Source of the DNA: Cacajao melanocephalus
Taxonomy: Eukaryota > Chordata > Mammalia > Primates > Pitheciidae
NCBI GenBank assembly: GCA_963573385.1
Contig: CAUYLG010061926.1
Location: 62,001-126,000 of the forward strand
Direction of reading: 5' to 3'
Length of the DNA stretch: 64,000 bases
Shown: piece by piece, positions 1 through 11,474 of the stretch
Layout of the letters: each line of letters begins with the position of its first letter
Position numbering within the stretch: the stretch's first letter is position 1
The notes under the pieces: generated by a model
What the model saw: the letters and a program-made list of their open reading frames with translations, nothing else
Database searches by the model: none
What the model was told of the DNA's origin: nothing
Translations under genes and position numbers: made by a program

Positions 1-1550
1 ATATATCTCCATCCTATTAGTTATGTCCCTCTAGAGAATCCTGACTCACACAGCATCCCTGAGCAAAAGGGCAAAGCAAGAGAAAGGCATCACTTGTTCT
101 AAGTGAGATCTGTAGCCATGGCAGAGGAGCTGCCCTTCAGCTGTGGACATAGGTAGAGAGTCATAGATACTGCCAACACTGCAGCCCATTGGTGACATAC
201 TGGGGACGTAGAACACTTCTCTCCTGCTTTCTCTTCTCCTGTCAGTGCTTCCCTTCATGAAACCCACTGGGAAGCTCAAGCACCAAGAAGCCCCTGTAAG
301 ACAATACTGCCAGGTTAGTCTCCAGGTGTGAAGGAAAAGGGGGCAGAGAATGGAATCTATAACCAGCCCAAAAACCAGCTTGTGGGAATATGAATTACCT
401 CTCTATTTTAAGAGTAGGAGCAACTGAGACATAGAATAGCTCATTCACAAAAGCAGGAATAGATGATTCATTTAATAATTTCTAGGACATGGCTATATCC
501 ACACTGACTGGGATGCGCTACTTGGCATTTTGTTTTGTGGCATTTTAATGAATGGGTGTATCTCAGATTTGTATAAATGCCTTTGGTCTGGGTGGTCAGT
601 GAAACATCTAACCAAAGGCTCACAAAACTCATCATATTTGTTTCTGGAAAATTGACAGATTTTTAAATTGTGTTTGTTCAGGCAAAGATTCTAAATGTTT
701 TGCTTGATTTGCAAGTGTGTCTTCAAAGACTAAACCTGTTAATGAAATCACCTGCTCTATTTTCTGTCCTATAATACTATTTAATTAAAATTTAAGAATT
801 AATGACAGCATCATACTTGAATACAAGCATTTGTCAGAATGCATATTTTTATATTCATTCACCTTTATGCTTTGACAGCCTTATATGTGGTAAATTTATT
901 ATCATCAGAAAAAAACTTAAAAAAATCAATTTCATGTTGGTATAAACCAGATTTAAAGTATATATGTTGCACCTATTTGCATAGCATAGAATTATATATC
1001 TTACTGATGCTTGAACAGTTTTATTGCCTAAATACATGAAGGAAATAATTACTAATTTAAGCAGACAACCTAAAAGTAAATTTATTTATTTTTCAGCATA
1101 ATGCGCTGAATGATGCAATGTACTCAACACCTCTCAGTAGAGTTTCCTTGTTTTTTCAAAAAAAAGTCAGACTTCAGGTACACAAGTTATATAAAGACAG
1201 TGATTAAATAGTGGAAAGGAATTATTTTTTAGATATGTTAACTCATTATTTTATAGACATGATACAGGTTGTGGTTTAACCTCTAATACAGACAAAGCTA
1301 GCGATGCTTTAATAGACCATGCCACATTATATTAAATATTTATACTTTGGGAAATATGATTTGAACCAAAGTTTTAACATTTGTAGCAACAGAAATGGCT
1401 ATACAATAAAGTGCCAATATAATTGTATCGGTCCTCAAGAATTTTCTTAGCTGTATAGTAGCTAAAGTATTTGAACATTGAGCTACATAGTGGTATGGAA
1501 TAGCCAGAGTCCGTGGTATTCTGGAACATTCATTTTATGTTTTTAAATTT
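1..1550. other. AT-rich sequence, no gene or clear repeat recognised
   Basis: No open frame here resembles a protein and I see no intact SINE, LINE or LTR. The first 60 bases resemble the AT-rich edge of an old interspersed repeat, but too little is present to name it. The rest is AT-rich with short A and T runs, as is common in intergenic primate DNA. Confidence 0.6.
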
Positions 1551-4500
1551 TGCTTTCAATTGATGTATAATAATTTTATATGTTTAGGGGGTACAGGGTA
1601 CTATTTTGATACATAAATACAATGTAAAATAACCAAATCAGGGCAATTAGTATAACTGTCACCTTAAATATCATTTCTTTGTGTTTCAAGAATTCAAAAT
1701 CCTTTCTTCTAGCGATTTGAAAACAAACAATAAATTATTGTTAACTATAGTCACTCTATCGTGCTATAGAACATTAGAACATATTCCTCCCATCTAGCTG
1801 TAATTTTGTATCTCTTAACTAGGCTCTCTCTATCCTCCTCTCTCCTGTGCACTTCCAAGCCCTTAATAGCCACAGTTTTACTCTCTACTTCCATGAAATC
1901 AACTTTTATAGCTCCTACATATGAGTGATAATATGTGGTATTTATCTTTCTGATCTTGATTTATTTTCCTTAACATAATGTCCCTCAGACTCATTTATGT
2001 TGCTGAAAAATGACACGATTTTATTTTTTTTTTATAGCTAAACAGTATTGCATTGTGCATACATACGGCATTTTCTTTATCCATCTATCTGTTGATGGAC
2101 ACTTAGGTTGATTCTGTATTTTGGCTATTGTGAACAGTACTGCAATAAACATGAAGGTGTTCTTTGGTATACTGATTTCCATTCTTTTGGATAAGTACCA
2201 AGTGATATGGTGATTTCAGCTCCTTTGAAGAAATACCAAGTGACTCTATTTTTAGTTTTTTGAGAAACTTCCATACCTTTCTTTATAATGGCTATAATAA
2301 TTTACACTCTCAAGAACAGTGTTTAAGAGGTCCCTTTTTTCTGCATCCTTGCCAGCATCTGTTATTTTTTTTTTCTTTTTGATAATAGTCATTTTAACTG
2401 GGGTGAGTTGATATCTCATTGTGGTTTTGATTTTCATTTCTCTGATGATGAAAGATGTTGAACATTTTTTATATACTTGTTGGTCATTTGCATGTCTTCT
2501 TTTGAGAAAAGTCTATTCAGATCCCTTGTCTATTTTTAAATCAGATTTTTGTTATTGTTTTCTGTTGTATTGAGTTCCTTATATATTTTGGAAATTAATC
2601 CCTTGTTGGATGAATCGTGTGTGAATATTTTATCTCATTCTACATGTTGTCTTTTCATTCTTGTTGTTTCTTTTGCTTTGCAGAAGGTTTTTTTGTTTCA
2701 TATAACCCCATTGTATATTCTTGCTTTTGGTTGAGTGTAGTTTTGAAATCTTACCCACAAAATCTTTTCCCAGAGAAATATACTGAAGCATTTCCCGTAT
2801 GTTTTCTTCTAGTAGTTCTCTAGTTTTAAGTTTTACATTTAGTCTTTCATTCATTTTGAGTTGATTTTTGTATACAGTAAGGGATAGGAGTCTGGCTTCA
2901 TTCTTCTGCATATGGATATCCCTTGTCCACACCACAGTTTATTGAAGTGGCTGTTCCTTTTCCAATGAATATTCTTGGTGCCTTTGTCAAAAATAAGTTG
3001 GTCATAAATATGTGATTTTATTTCTGGGTCTCTATTCTGTTCCATTAATCTATGTATCTGCTTTTATGCCAGTAATATGCAATTTGGTAACTACAGCTTT
3101 GTAACATATTTTGAAGTCAGTTAGTGTGATGCCACCTTTTTGCTCAGAAGTATTTTACCTATTTAAGGTATTACGGTTCCAGACACATTTTAGGATTTTT
3201 ATTTTTAGTTCCGTGAAGAATGTCACTGGCATTTTGATAGGAATTGTATTGAATCAGTATATTACTTTGGGTAATACAGTAATTTTAACAATTTATTCCA
3301 AATCTGTAAATGTGAAATGCCATTTCTGTTTTTTGTTTGGTTTGGTTTTTTGTCTTCTTCAATTTCTTTAATCAATGTTTTATACTTTTCATTGCAGAGA
3401 TCTTAGAAATCTTTTTGGTTAAATTTATTCCTAGGTATTTTATTATTTTTATAGCTATTATAAATGGAATTGCTCTCTTAATTTCTTTTTCATTGAATTC
3501 ATTATTCACATATGGAAGCACTCCTCATTTTTGTATGTTGATTTTATGTTCTGCAACTTTACTGAATTTATAAATTTTAAGAGTTTTTAAAATATTTCAG
3601 TTTTTATATTTAAAAGATCATATATTCTGGAAAATGGGACAATTTGCTACCTTTTCCTAACTCAGATGCCCTATGTTTCTCTTGTCTAATAGTTCTAGGT
3701 AGAACTTCCCATATTATGTTGAAGAACGGTGAAAGTGGGTATCATTGTCTTGTTCTAGTTCTTAGAGAAAAAACTTTTAGCTTTTAGCTTCTCCCTGTAC
3801 AGTATGATGTTAGCTGTGGGTTTGTCAGATAAGGCCTTTATTATATCGAAGTATGTTCCTTTTATACCTAAATTGTTGAGAGTTTTTATCTAAAGTACTT
3901 AATTTTATTGAATGTTATTTCTGCATCTATTGAGATGGTCATATATGGCTTTTGTTCTTCATTCTGTTGATGCAATGCATCATCTTTATTTATTTTCGTC
4001 TCCATTGAACCATCCTTGCATCCTTGGAATAAATCCCACTAGACACTAGTATATATCTTTATGATGTGCTGTTGGATTAGACATTCTAGTATTTTGTTGA
4101 ATTTTTGCATCTGCGTTCATCAGGGATATTGGCCTCTAATTTTTTTTGTTGTGTCCTTCCCTGATTTTGGTATCAGGGTAGTGCTGGCTTTGAGTTTGAA
4201 AGAATTTCCTCACCTTCAATTTTTGGTGATAGATTGAAAAGAACTGGAGTTAGATCTTCTTTATAAGTTTGGTAGAACATTATTTATCTTTGCAGTTTGA
4301 TGGTTTTCTATAGTGTTAAACTTTGATTCCTTTCCCTTTGTTATTTGCATACCTCCTCTACCAGTGAGTTTTACAGTTTTGTATGTTTTCATAATGATAG
4401 ATATCACCCTTTCATTTCCAAATGTAGGTCTTCCTTAAGCATTTCTTGTAGGGACAGTCTAGTGGTAACGAATTGATGAATTTCCTTGTTTTTTGCTGAG

Positions 4501-5098
4501 GAAAAATATTTTATTTATCCTTTATTTCTGGAAAAATAGCTTTCCTGAAGATAGTCTTCCTGGCTTATAGATTTTTTTTGGTTTGTTTGCTTGCTTGTTT
4601 CATTCAGAACTTTGACTATATTATCCTATTCTCTGCTGGTATATAATGTTTCTGCTGAGAAATCTGCTGTTAGATGCCGGTTCCCTTATATTTGACTTTG
4701 CATTTTTTTCTTGCTGGTTTTATAATTTATTGTTTTAGACTTTTGACAGTTTGACTGCAATGTGCATCATGGTGGATATTTTGGGGATGGATATGTTTGG
4801 GGATCTTTGAGTTTTCTATATTTGGATGTGCATATCCCTCTCACTACTTGGGGGGTTTTAAGCTATTATTTCATTAAATAGGTTTTCTATACACTTTCTC
4901 ATCTCTTCTCCATCTGGAACTTTCATAATGTGAAAATTTGTTCACTTAATGGTGTCTTATTTTCATGTCCTATAGGTTTTTCATTTTTAAAAAATTATTA
5001 TTTCTGTCTTACTGGGTTATTTCAAAAGACATGTCTTCAAGGTCAGGAATTCTTTCTTCTGTATAATCTAGGCTATTGTTGAAACTCTCAAATACATA

Positions 5099-5130
5099 TA
5101 CATATATGTGTATGTGTACACATATATGTA
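5099..5130. repeat. AT-rich perfect inverted repeat (14-bp arms, 4-nt loop)
   Basis: Arms 5099-5112 and 5117-5130 are exact reverse complements separated by tgtg. The sequence is alternating purine-pyrimidine (TA/TG/CA), so it could extrude as a cruciform. It lies inside the antisense L1 and probably arose from a simple-repeat expansion in it. Confidence 0.85.
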
Positions 5131-5303
5131 TATATAAATAATTTTAGTCATTAAATTCTCTAATTCCAAGAGTTTTAATCAATTCTATTTTATATATCTA
5201 TTGCTGTTGAATTTATCATCCTGATCAAGCACTGTTTTTCTAATTTTGTTGAATTGTCTATCTGTTCTCTTGTGTCCTGCTGAGTTTCTTTAAAAATCAT
5301 TAT

Positions 5304-5455
5304 ATTCACTATTGGGTATTATGTTTGCTATCTCAGTGACAGGATCATTCATATCTCAAACCTCAGCATCACATAATATACACACATAACAAATGTGCAC
5401 ATATACCCCCTGAATCTAAAATAAAAATTGAAAGTATGAAAAATAAAATTAAAAT
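5304..5455 (+). mobile_element. 5'-truncated L1 3' end nested in the older L1
   Basis: The segment carries the sense L1 3' UTR signature (cctcagcatcaca at about 5361, aaatgtgcacatatacccc at about 5391, then ctgaatctaaaataaa) and ends in a degenerate A-rich tail with aaaatt units. It interrupts the antisense L1, whose sequence resumes after the tail. Imperfect flanking repeats (taaaaatcattat on the left, taaaattaattat on the right) look like a decayed target-site duplication. It contains no coding sequence. The 3' UTR type fits an L1PA/L1PB-age insertion. Confidence 0.75.
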
Positions 5456-6849
5456 TAAAATTAATTATTTTCAATTCCTTATCAAGAATTTCACAGATTT
5501 TGTTTTTGGGGGAAGGTGTAATATTTCCTTGTTATTTTCATCTTTCTGGTATTCCTACATTGATATTTGTGTATTTTGTGGAATAGTCACTTCTTCCAAT
5601 TTTATAGAGTACCTCTTTAAGGAAAAACTCTCCTGTAGACATGTCCTATAGTGTCTGCGGCGTCAGGTGCTTTGGCTTTGGTTCTGGGTGGATGTAGTGT
5701 GTAGTCTCCATCTGTAATCAATGTTGGTGGTGTCTGCTAGGGCCTCAGTGGCCTAGGCTGCAGCTGTTTTTCGAGGCTGTGATGAGGCATTGCTGGGAGT
5801 CAGGGGGAAAGAGTGCCACAGGTGTGTAGAGGCTCCATTAGTAGCAAGGGTGGAAATGTTGGTGACAGCAGGCCTTATTGGCTAGACCTTGGAGCCCTAA
5901 AGGCTGCACATGGGAATACAGATGGTTCAGAACTGAAGGGGGCAAGATCATTGTCAGTTGTGGTAGGCCCTGGGTATGCCAGTCTTTGGGACACTGTGGG
6001 GCACACATGAGTGTGAGGGGGTGTGTTTTGCAGTTAACAGGGTTGACCCGGGTCCATCCAGGCAGGCCAGTTTTATGGCCCCTGGAAAGTGCCAGCCAGC
6101 CTTACTGCTAGAGGAAGTGAAGTTCTCAGCATTTTGACTGGCCCTGGGTAGGCAGCTTTCAGGTGAAGGGGAGTATGCACATGGACTCCTTCTGACCTAG
6201 GGACAGAATACCTGCTTTGTGGCCAAAGTGCAATGTGCTGTGTGGGCACGAGTGAAGGGGACGTGACTGCACAGCTGGGTTCAGCTGGTGTTGTGACATT
6301 TTAGCCCTTTGTGTGGTGGGATGTCACTAGGGTCCCAGGAATGTAGAGATGCAGAGGCTATTGAGCCCCAGGGCAGGATGCAGTCTGTTAGCAGCTTCAT
6401 TCTCAAAATCGTGACATGCTATGTGGCAGCCTGAGTCCTGGGGGTTGGGGAAAACCAGTTCCTCCTGGGATCAATGCAGTCATGTGGTCTTCAGGCAGTT
6501 CCTATACTGGGCTCAGGGTCCGCAAGGGCTGAGGGCTGTCTTGCTGGTAGGATTGCAAGAGTTTATAGTGAAAATGTGTACTTCGACAGATCATCTGCTT
6601 ATCTTTTCCTGCAATGAGAAGTTCTTTCCACCTCTGAGCTGATCCCGGCCAGATGCCTTGCTTCCCTCTCTATGCTGCCATCCTGAGTCATTGGGCTTCA
6701 GAAGGTCTTTGTTACTTTGTCGAATTCCAGTGTTGTCCCTTAGACACACTATTTCACATGTGGCTATCTAGTCGCTTTTGTCCTTCTCTATAGAAGAGGC
6801 GAGTGTCGAGTGCCTCTAGTCAGCCATGTTGATGACATCGTCTCTAGAA

Positions 6850-7640
6850 AACATCCTGACACCTTCCCTGTGCCTGTGCTTCCAAGGTGGGTGACTTCTG
6901 AGCACAATGGAGACACCATGGTGCTTTGCAGAAAAGATGGCAGTGCTGCCCAAGCTCAGAACACAGCTGGACAGATCCCCATGTTTAAAATTTGCTGTTA
7001 AAGTTCCTTGGTCTATTTTAAGTCTTAGAAAAGAGAAGACTAATTTATATCCACAGCTAGGGATAAAGCACCCCAAATACTCATGTTATGTAACCTTTCA
7101 GTACCACAATTCAAATAGTGAAAGACGATGCTTCCGTGAACCACTTATGGGTCTCTACTAGTGATTTTTCTTTCATGATTTCAACCTAGCCTCACATATT
7201 TTTGTGAAATAGCTAACTCAACACTGATTCTATACTAAAATATATTATCTAAGATAGTCTTTAAAAATATTTGAATTCCACTGGGATTTGTTTAAAACCC
7301 TACACAAATCATTACCTCTTATTAAAAACATTGAGTTTGGCAAGTGAAATTTTGTAATAAGGTGAAGATTCAATAAAATGTTGTCTCAAACTAATGGGCT
7401 CTGGCAACTGTTCTTTTTTGTCCGTAAATTCTGTCTGTGGCACTACTGCTATTAGGCCAAATAGATGTCCTCTGCAATAACAGTTGTAATGGTACAATGA
7501 CAGATGGCAAGCAATAGGGACCAGACTGCTGTCTGGAAAGGAGCATGAAGTTTTAACTCTGTCTCCCTTTGTCTACCAAGGCCTCAGTAGTCTTGACTTT
7601 CTTTCTTCTTTTTTTTTTCTTTTTAACATATGCTATAATC
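6850..7640. other. Unassigned intergenic sequence
   Basis: No recognised repeat or exon. Short open frames on both strands show no composition or motif that suggests a protein. The right end is a T/C-rich run at about 7597-7625. Confidence 0.5.
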
Positions 7641-7650
7641 ATCTAGGTCT

Positions 7651-7873
7651 GGGGTTGGCAAACTTTCTGCAAAGAGCCAGACAGTAAATATTTTTGGCTT
7701 TTTATGCCAGACAGTCTCTGTCACATGTACTCAATTTTGCTGTTGTAGCATGAAAGTCACCAAAGACAATACATATATGAATAAGTCTAGCTGTTTTCCA
7801 ATAAAACTTTATTTATAAAAACAGGAAGGCAGCCAATATGGCCTGCATTTATAGTTTGCCAACTTGTGGTCTA
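7651..7873. mobile_element. hAT-Charlie non-autonomous DNA transposon (MER3/MER33-type)
   Basis: Terminal sequences ggggttggcaaac (left) and gtttgccaac...ggtc (right) are near-inverted repeats. Between them lie the typical internal words gagccagacagtaaat, tctctgtcac and ttccaataaaactttattta. This is a short palindromic-ended MITE of about 220 bp without coding capacity. I am confident of the group but not of the exact subfamily name. Confidence 0.7.
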
Positions 7874-7879
7874 AGTCAT

Positions 7880-8440
7880 CCTTATCTAACGTATCAAGAA
7901 TACAGAGAAAGAGCTTCTTGTGGAGCTAAAACCTCTCTTAGCTATCTTTGAAAACTAAAGGAAGTAGATTATGACTATCTATATGTGTATGAGCTATTAG
8001 AAAGAGGCCTAAAACATTGTTCTTTACTAGGCAACTGCCTAGCAGAAGAAATTTTCTGTATATAATCACTTGTGATACTTCTGAAACTCACCATCATCTG
8101 ACACATTTTAAATGTCCTAGTTTCTGGTACATACACCATAATCTTTTCTTCTGATATTGTCAGTTAACAGAATTTTTGAATCCAGTCCCAAATCTCAATC
8201 TTGCTTCCATCATATCAAAAGCTGAATATGTTTTAATTTGGGAAATATTTAGAATTTTATTTTTCCCCTTCATGGAAACAAATGACGGATTGAGACAAGG
8301 CAATGTTTTTGTTGTTTTAATTTTAGAAATAACTGCTGTACTAGGTTTACTGTTTTCTGAAATACCTATCTTTCATGAGTTTGGAAAGATAATAGAAATT
8401 TAACATCCCAGGCCAGCTAATGGTGACTTTTATGATCCTG
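7880..8440. other. Unassigned AT-rich sequence
   Basis: No gene or repeat recognised. A 75-codon plus-strand frame at 8176-8403 has no family features that I can see. Confidence 0.5.
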
Positions 8441-8444
8441 TGTT

Positions 8445-8590
8445 ATTTGCTTACTGTCTCTGATATTTACTGTTCTTATCTGTCAGATGGAAATAATAAG
8501 TTATTTTTAAAATGTGAACTTTATATGTAAGGTGCTTAGAAAAAGTTCTTTCCATGCAGTGTGCTGAGTAAACAGTTGCTAATGTATTTA
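8445..8590 (+). mobile_element. MIR SINE fragment
   Basis: The order ttatctgtcagatggaaataataa, then gtgcttagaaaaag, then gtgtgctgagtaaacagttgct matches the 3' half of a sense MIR (the Ctgtaaaatggg and cagtgcctggcacatag...caataaatg blocks). It is diverged, as expected of an ancient mammalian SINE. Confidence 0.55.
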
Positions 8591-8704
8591 ATTAGCTAGA
8601 GAAAGACTGGCATATCATTGAGTGTTATGTGACATAACCCTATTTTGTCTTGAGGCATTTTAAAAGTAAAAAATTGTTCTGTAACCTCCCCTTAGAGAAT
8701 CTCA

Positions 8705-8726
8705 ATTGATAAGAATTCTTATCAAT
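8705..8726. promoter_or_regulatory. 22-bp perfect palindrome with two inverted GATA motifs
   Basis: The half-site attgataagaa is followed by its exact reverse complement, giving a 22-bp palindrome centred on gaattc. Each half contains GATAAG, a match to the WGATAR motif bound by GATA factors. Spacing and symmetry are seen directly. Any binding is inference. Confidence 0.5.
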
Positions 8727-8729
8727 ATC

Positions 8730-11160
8730 AATTACAAGAAAAATTAGAGACACAAATTAGGTATAAGACTTTTAACTTCTGAATCCTTGGGTTGTTCATG
8801 GTAGTTACCTTATTCACACTGATATTGGTTATACATTTTACTGGGACAGATGTCCTAAGACGTTCATGTCAATTAACCCACAAAGTCACCGAAAGTAAGA
8901 CTTTGCGTATTGTGGCAGAAGTACTCTCATAGTAAACAGTAATTTACTCATATGAACACCGCTATAGGCCCTTTCTAGGACCCCCCTACTCTGCACCACA
9001 GAAATAGAGTCAGGGGATTCAAGTATGTTTCAGGATCTTGTGTGAATCACTACTTATCCTATTCACCGGTTGAACAAGGGACATCTACAGTTTGGATTAA
9101 AGGCTTAGCAATGGCCGTCTGCACCACAAAGTGTCCTGTTCACAAATTTGACAAGGACTTTCCTCAAGGGTTACTGGTTGTTTTGTCCTAATGCATTGCA
9201 GTTTACCCTTTTTGGCATTTATGTTTTGTAGGTAATTTTGAGCTGGAGAATCTTGAAACCATTTGACTTGTGGAAGAAAATTGCTTGGAGCACTATGAAA
9301 ATATCATTGAGACCATGTGGTTTTTAAACTCTTTTGCACTGTACTCCATTTCCCAATTATTACCAGCTGTGTCTAGCCACTAAGCGTACCTTTACAGCCT
9401 GCCTTTTTTTTTTTTTAATATATGTAGCTGTGGAGTACCATTTTCTGTTTAGTTGTTTAAGTGAATGTAGAATGTCAGGTAACAGTGGAAGATTCAGCTC
9501 TATTCCAAGATATAGCTACTCTTTCTCCTGGCACTTAATACTTCTCTGCTTTTCCTGATTTTATATTTTTAACAAGAGTAAGAAGTGAAAATAGGATGAA
9601 GTCTCATGAATTTATATTCCATTCATTTACTCTTTGTAAATATACAGATAAAATTTCACTTATATTATCTATGAAAGAAGATGTAGAAATAAAAATCCAT
9701 AGTTAAATAAGGATATTAATCTCCTGTTGGAATAATAACTTTTTCAAGTCATTAACAGCACCCATACATTTACCTATTAGTCTTGCAATGAATGGATTTC
9801 CTGCCTTAGTTAAGATAAATTTGTTAATTAGTAATTTGCATTGTTTCCTGTTCTATTTTTCTTAAAAATATTCTAAAACTTAGATATCCAACCTGTTTCA
9901 CAGTGCATCATAACCCTTCCCTTCTATGTTGAAATTGGTTAAACAAGGCCCTCAGTCATTCAAATTTTGATAAAGATAACTGTCTTTACTACACAAATCA
10001 AATGTATAAGTTTCAAGAATATAGCACGGTTGCCTATTCTGAGGGGTGATACTGAAGATATTTAATGACTGTTAGAGCATGGGCAACAACCAATCAGAAA
10101 CAGATGCCTTGTCCAATCAGAATGGATACCAGCCACCTCAACAGGTGCTTACCAGCTGTTAGTCAGTCTTGCCTGCTCCCTGGGGAGGTCTGCAGCTGCT
10201 TTCAGACCAAAAAATATTAGAAAGGAATATAAAATATGTAATAAAGTACCTTCTTTGTGATCTGACTTCAGCCACATCTCTTTCTATCATTTTAAGTCCT
10301 ATTTTGACTAGTGATATGAGGGCATTCTCATGAAACCAAGAGTCTTAATTAATTTCCTAATTCTGCAGAAAACCTGAGTCATAAACTGATGCTGTATAAT
10401 ACTCTAAGGGAAAGAGATGTTCTGTCTTCCCAACGTAGAACATGTTCAGATATTCAGTGGCAACATGGGAGGAACTTTATATTAGCTTCACCTGGAATTA
10501 GGTTTTCAAGGTGACTTCATCACTTTGCTTAAAGTTGCTTTTAAAAGCAACACAAACATATAAAAACTAAAATTTAATAATTTATTCCAAGAAAACAATA
10601 GATCATTTTAATATTTTCTGTCCTTCTTCTCCTCACATGCTAGTGAAAATAAGAGTGGCTGGTCCATTTTTTAAAAATTCCCCAAATTAAGTACGTGAGT
10701 ACAGACACATATAGTATTTATTTTTATACACATAAGAGTGAAGCCTACACATAATTCTGTATGTTATTTCTCTAAATTTAGCTTAAATTCTAGCAGAAAA
10801 TTCTATATGGTACAGAAAATAACATTCATCCCTGATGATAAATTTAGTAACCAAAAGTTGGCAGAATATTAATAGATGCAAGAAGTCATTGCTCTCTTGC
10901 AACCACTAAAGACATGTTCTCTGTTATAAACATTTGAACAAGGTTTAAATTTGGTAGATTATTTATAAAATAAGAGCTTTTCAGCCATTCCTCTCCAACA
11001 TCCTAGGAGAATGGTCATCCTTTTCATCTCTGCATCCTTAGAGATGTATAATGTGCTATAAGCATGCCTCTTAAATGCCGTATTTGCTGGGACAGCATAA
11101 GCAAAACTCCTTTGTAGTCAGGTGTTCCCCAAACCCATGCATTCCACAAGTCAGAGTGAA
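8730..11160. other. Unassigned intergenic sequence with a promoter-like cluster
   Basis: No protein-coding exon or named repeat recognised. The stretch contains the CCAAT/E-box/TATA cluster at 10090-10245, listed separately, and a T11-T12 run near 9405. The rest is AT-rich. Confidence 0.5.
10090..10245 (+). promoter_or_regulatory. Promoter-like or LTR-like motif cluster
   Basis: Two CCAATCAG boxes (10090-10097 and 10113-10120, 23 bp apart) are followed by E-boxes caggtg (10142) and cagctg (10153 and 10193), a TATAAAA at 10228-10234 and an AATAAA at 10240-10245. Two CCAAT boxes in one orientation are the usual arrangement for NF-Y. The compact CCAAT-TATA-AATAAA order also resembles an ancient solo LTR, which I could not name. 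Confidence 0.3.
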
Positions 11161-11164
11161 ATGA

Positions 11165-11470
11165 CCCATTCATTCATCTTTTTGCTTATTCATTCCACAA
11201 TATTTTATTGAGTATCTACTTGGTGCTGGAGGATTCTGATGCTACTTTGATAAATGCAGTCTCACCTCTGTCTCCTGGAAGTGCATTCTCTGAAGGCAGA
11301 GGAAAAACAAGTGTAAATAAAAATCTACCTAAATGGAAATACATGCTATGATTACAATAGGACAGGATGCTATTTGAGTACAAAGAAATAGAAGCTAAGT
11401 TTTTTAGAATAGAGGAGAAGACAGTAGGTGTCCCTGAGGGTTCCTGAGGAGGTTTTGCTGAGGCACCAAT
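11165..11470 (-). mobile_element. LINE-2 (L2) 3' end, antisense
   Basis: The plus strand shows the complement of the L2 tail: attcattccacaatattttattgagtatctact, a diverged match to the caataaatattt...ctcaataa tail read backwards, followed by the purine-rich body (gaagacagtaggtgtccctgagg). No coding frame remains. Confidence 0.6.
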
Positions 11471-11474
11471 GAAA

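Larger units (their letters stand above)
1551..6845 (-). mobile_element. Old L1 (L1M/L1P-era) element, antisense, internally deleted
   Basis: Read on the minus strand this is a LINE-1. The plus strand shows, left to right, the complement of the L1 3' UTR (1551 to about 1990), the 3' two thirds of ORF2 (about 1990-4290), then 5' UTR-type sequence (about 4340-6845) ending in the complement of the usual 5' start (atcaacatggctgact at about 6822-6837). ORF1, the endonuclease and much of the reverse-transcriptase part of ORF2 are missing between about 4290 and 4350, so the element is an internally deleted copy. ORF2 frames are broken by many stops and small indels and no L1 protein can be made. A short sense L1 3' end lies inside at about 5304-5455. 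Subfamily is uncertain; divergence and 5' UTR type suggest an older primate or pre-primate L1. Confidence 0.85.
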
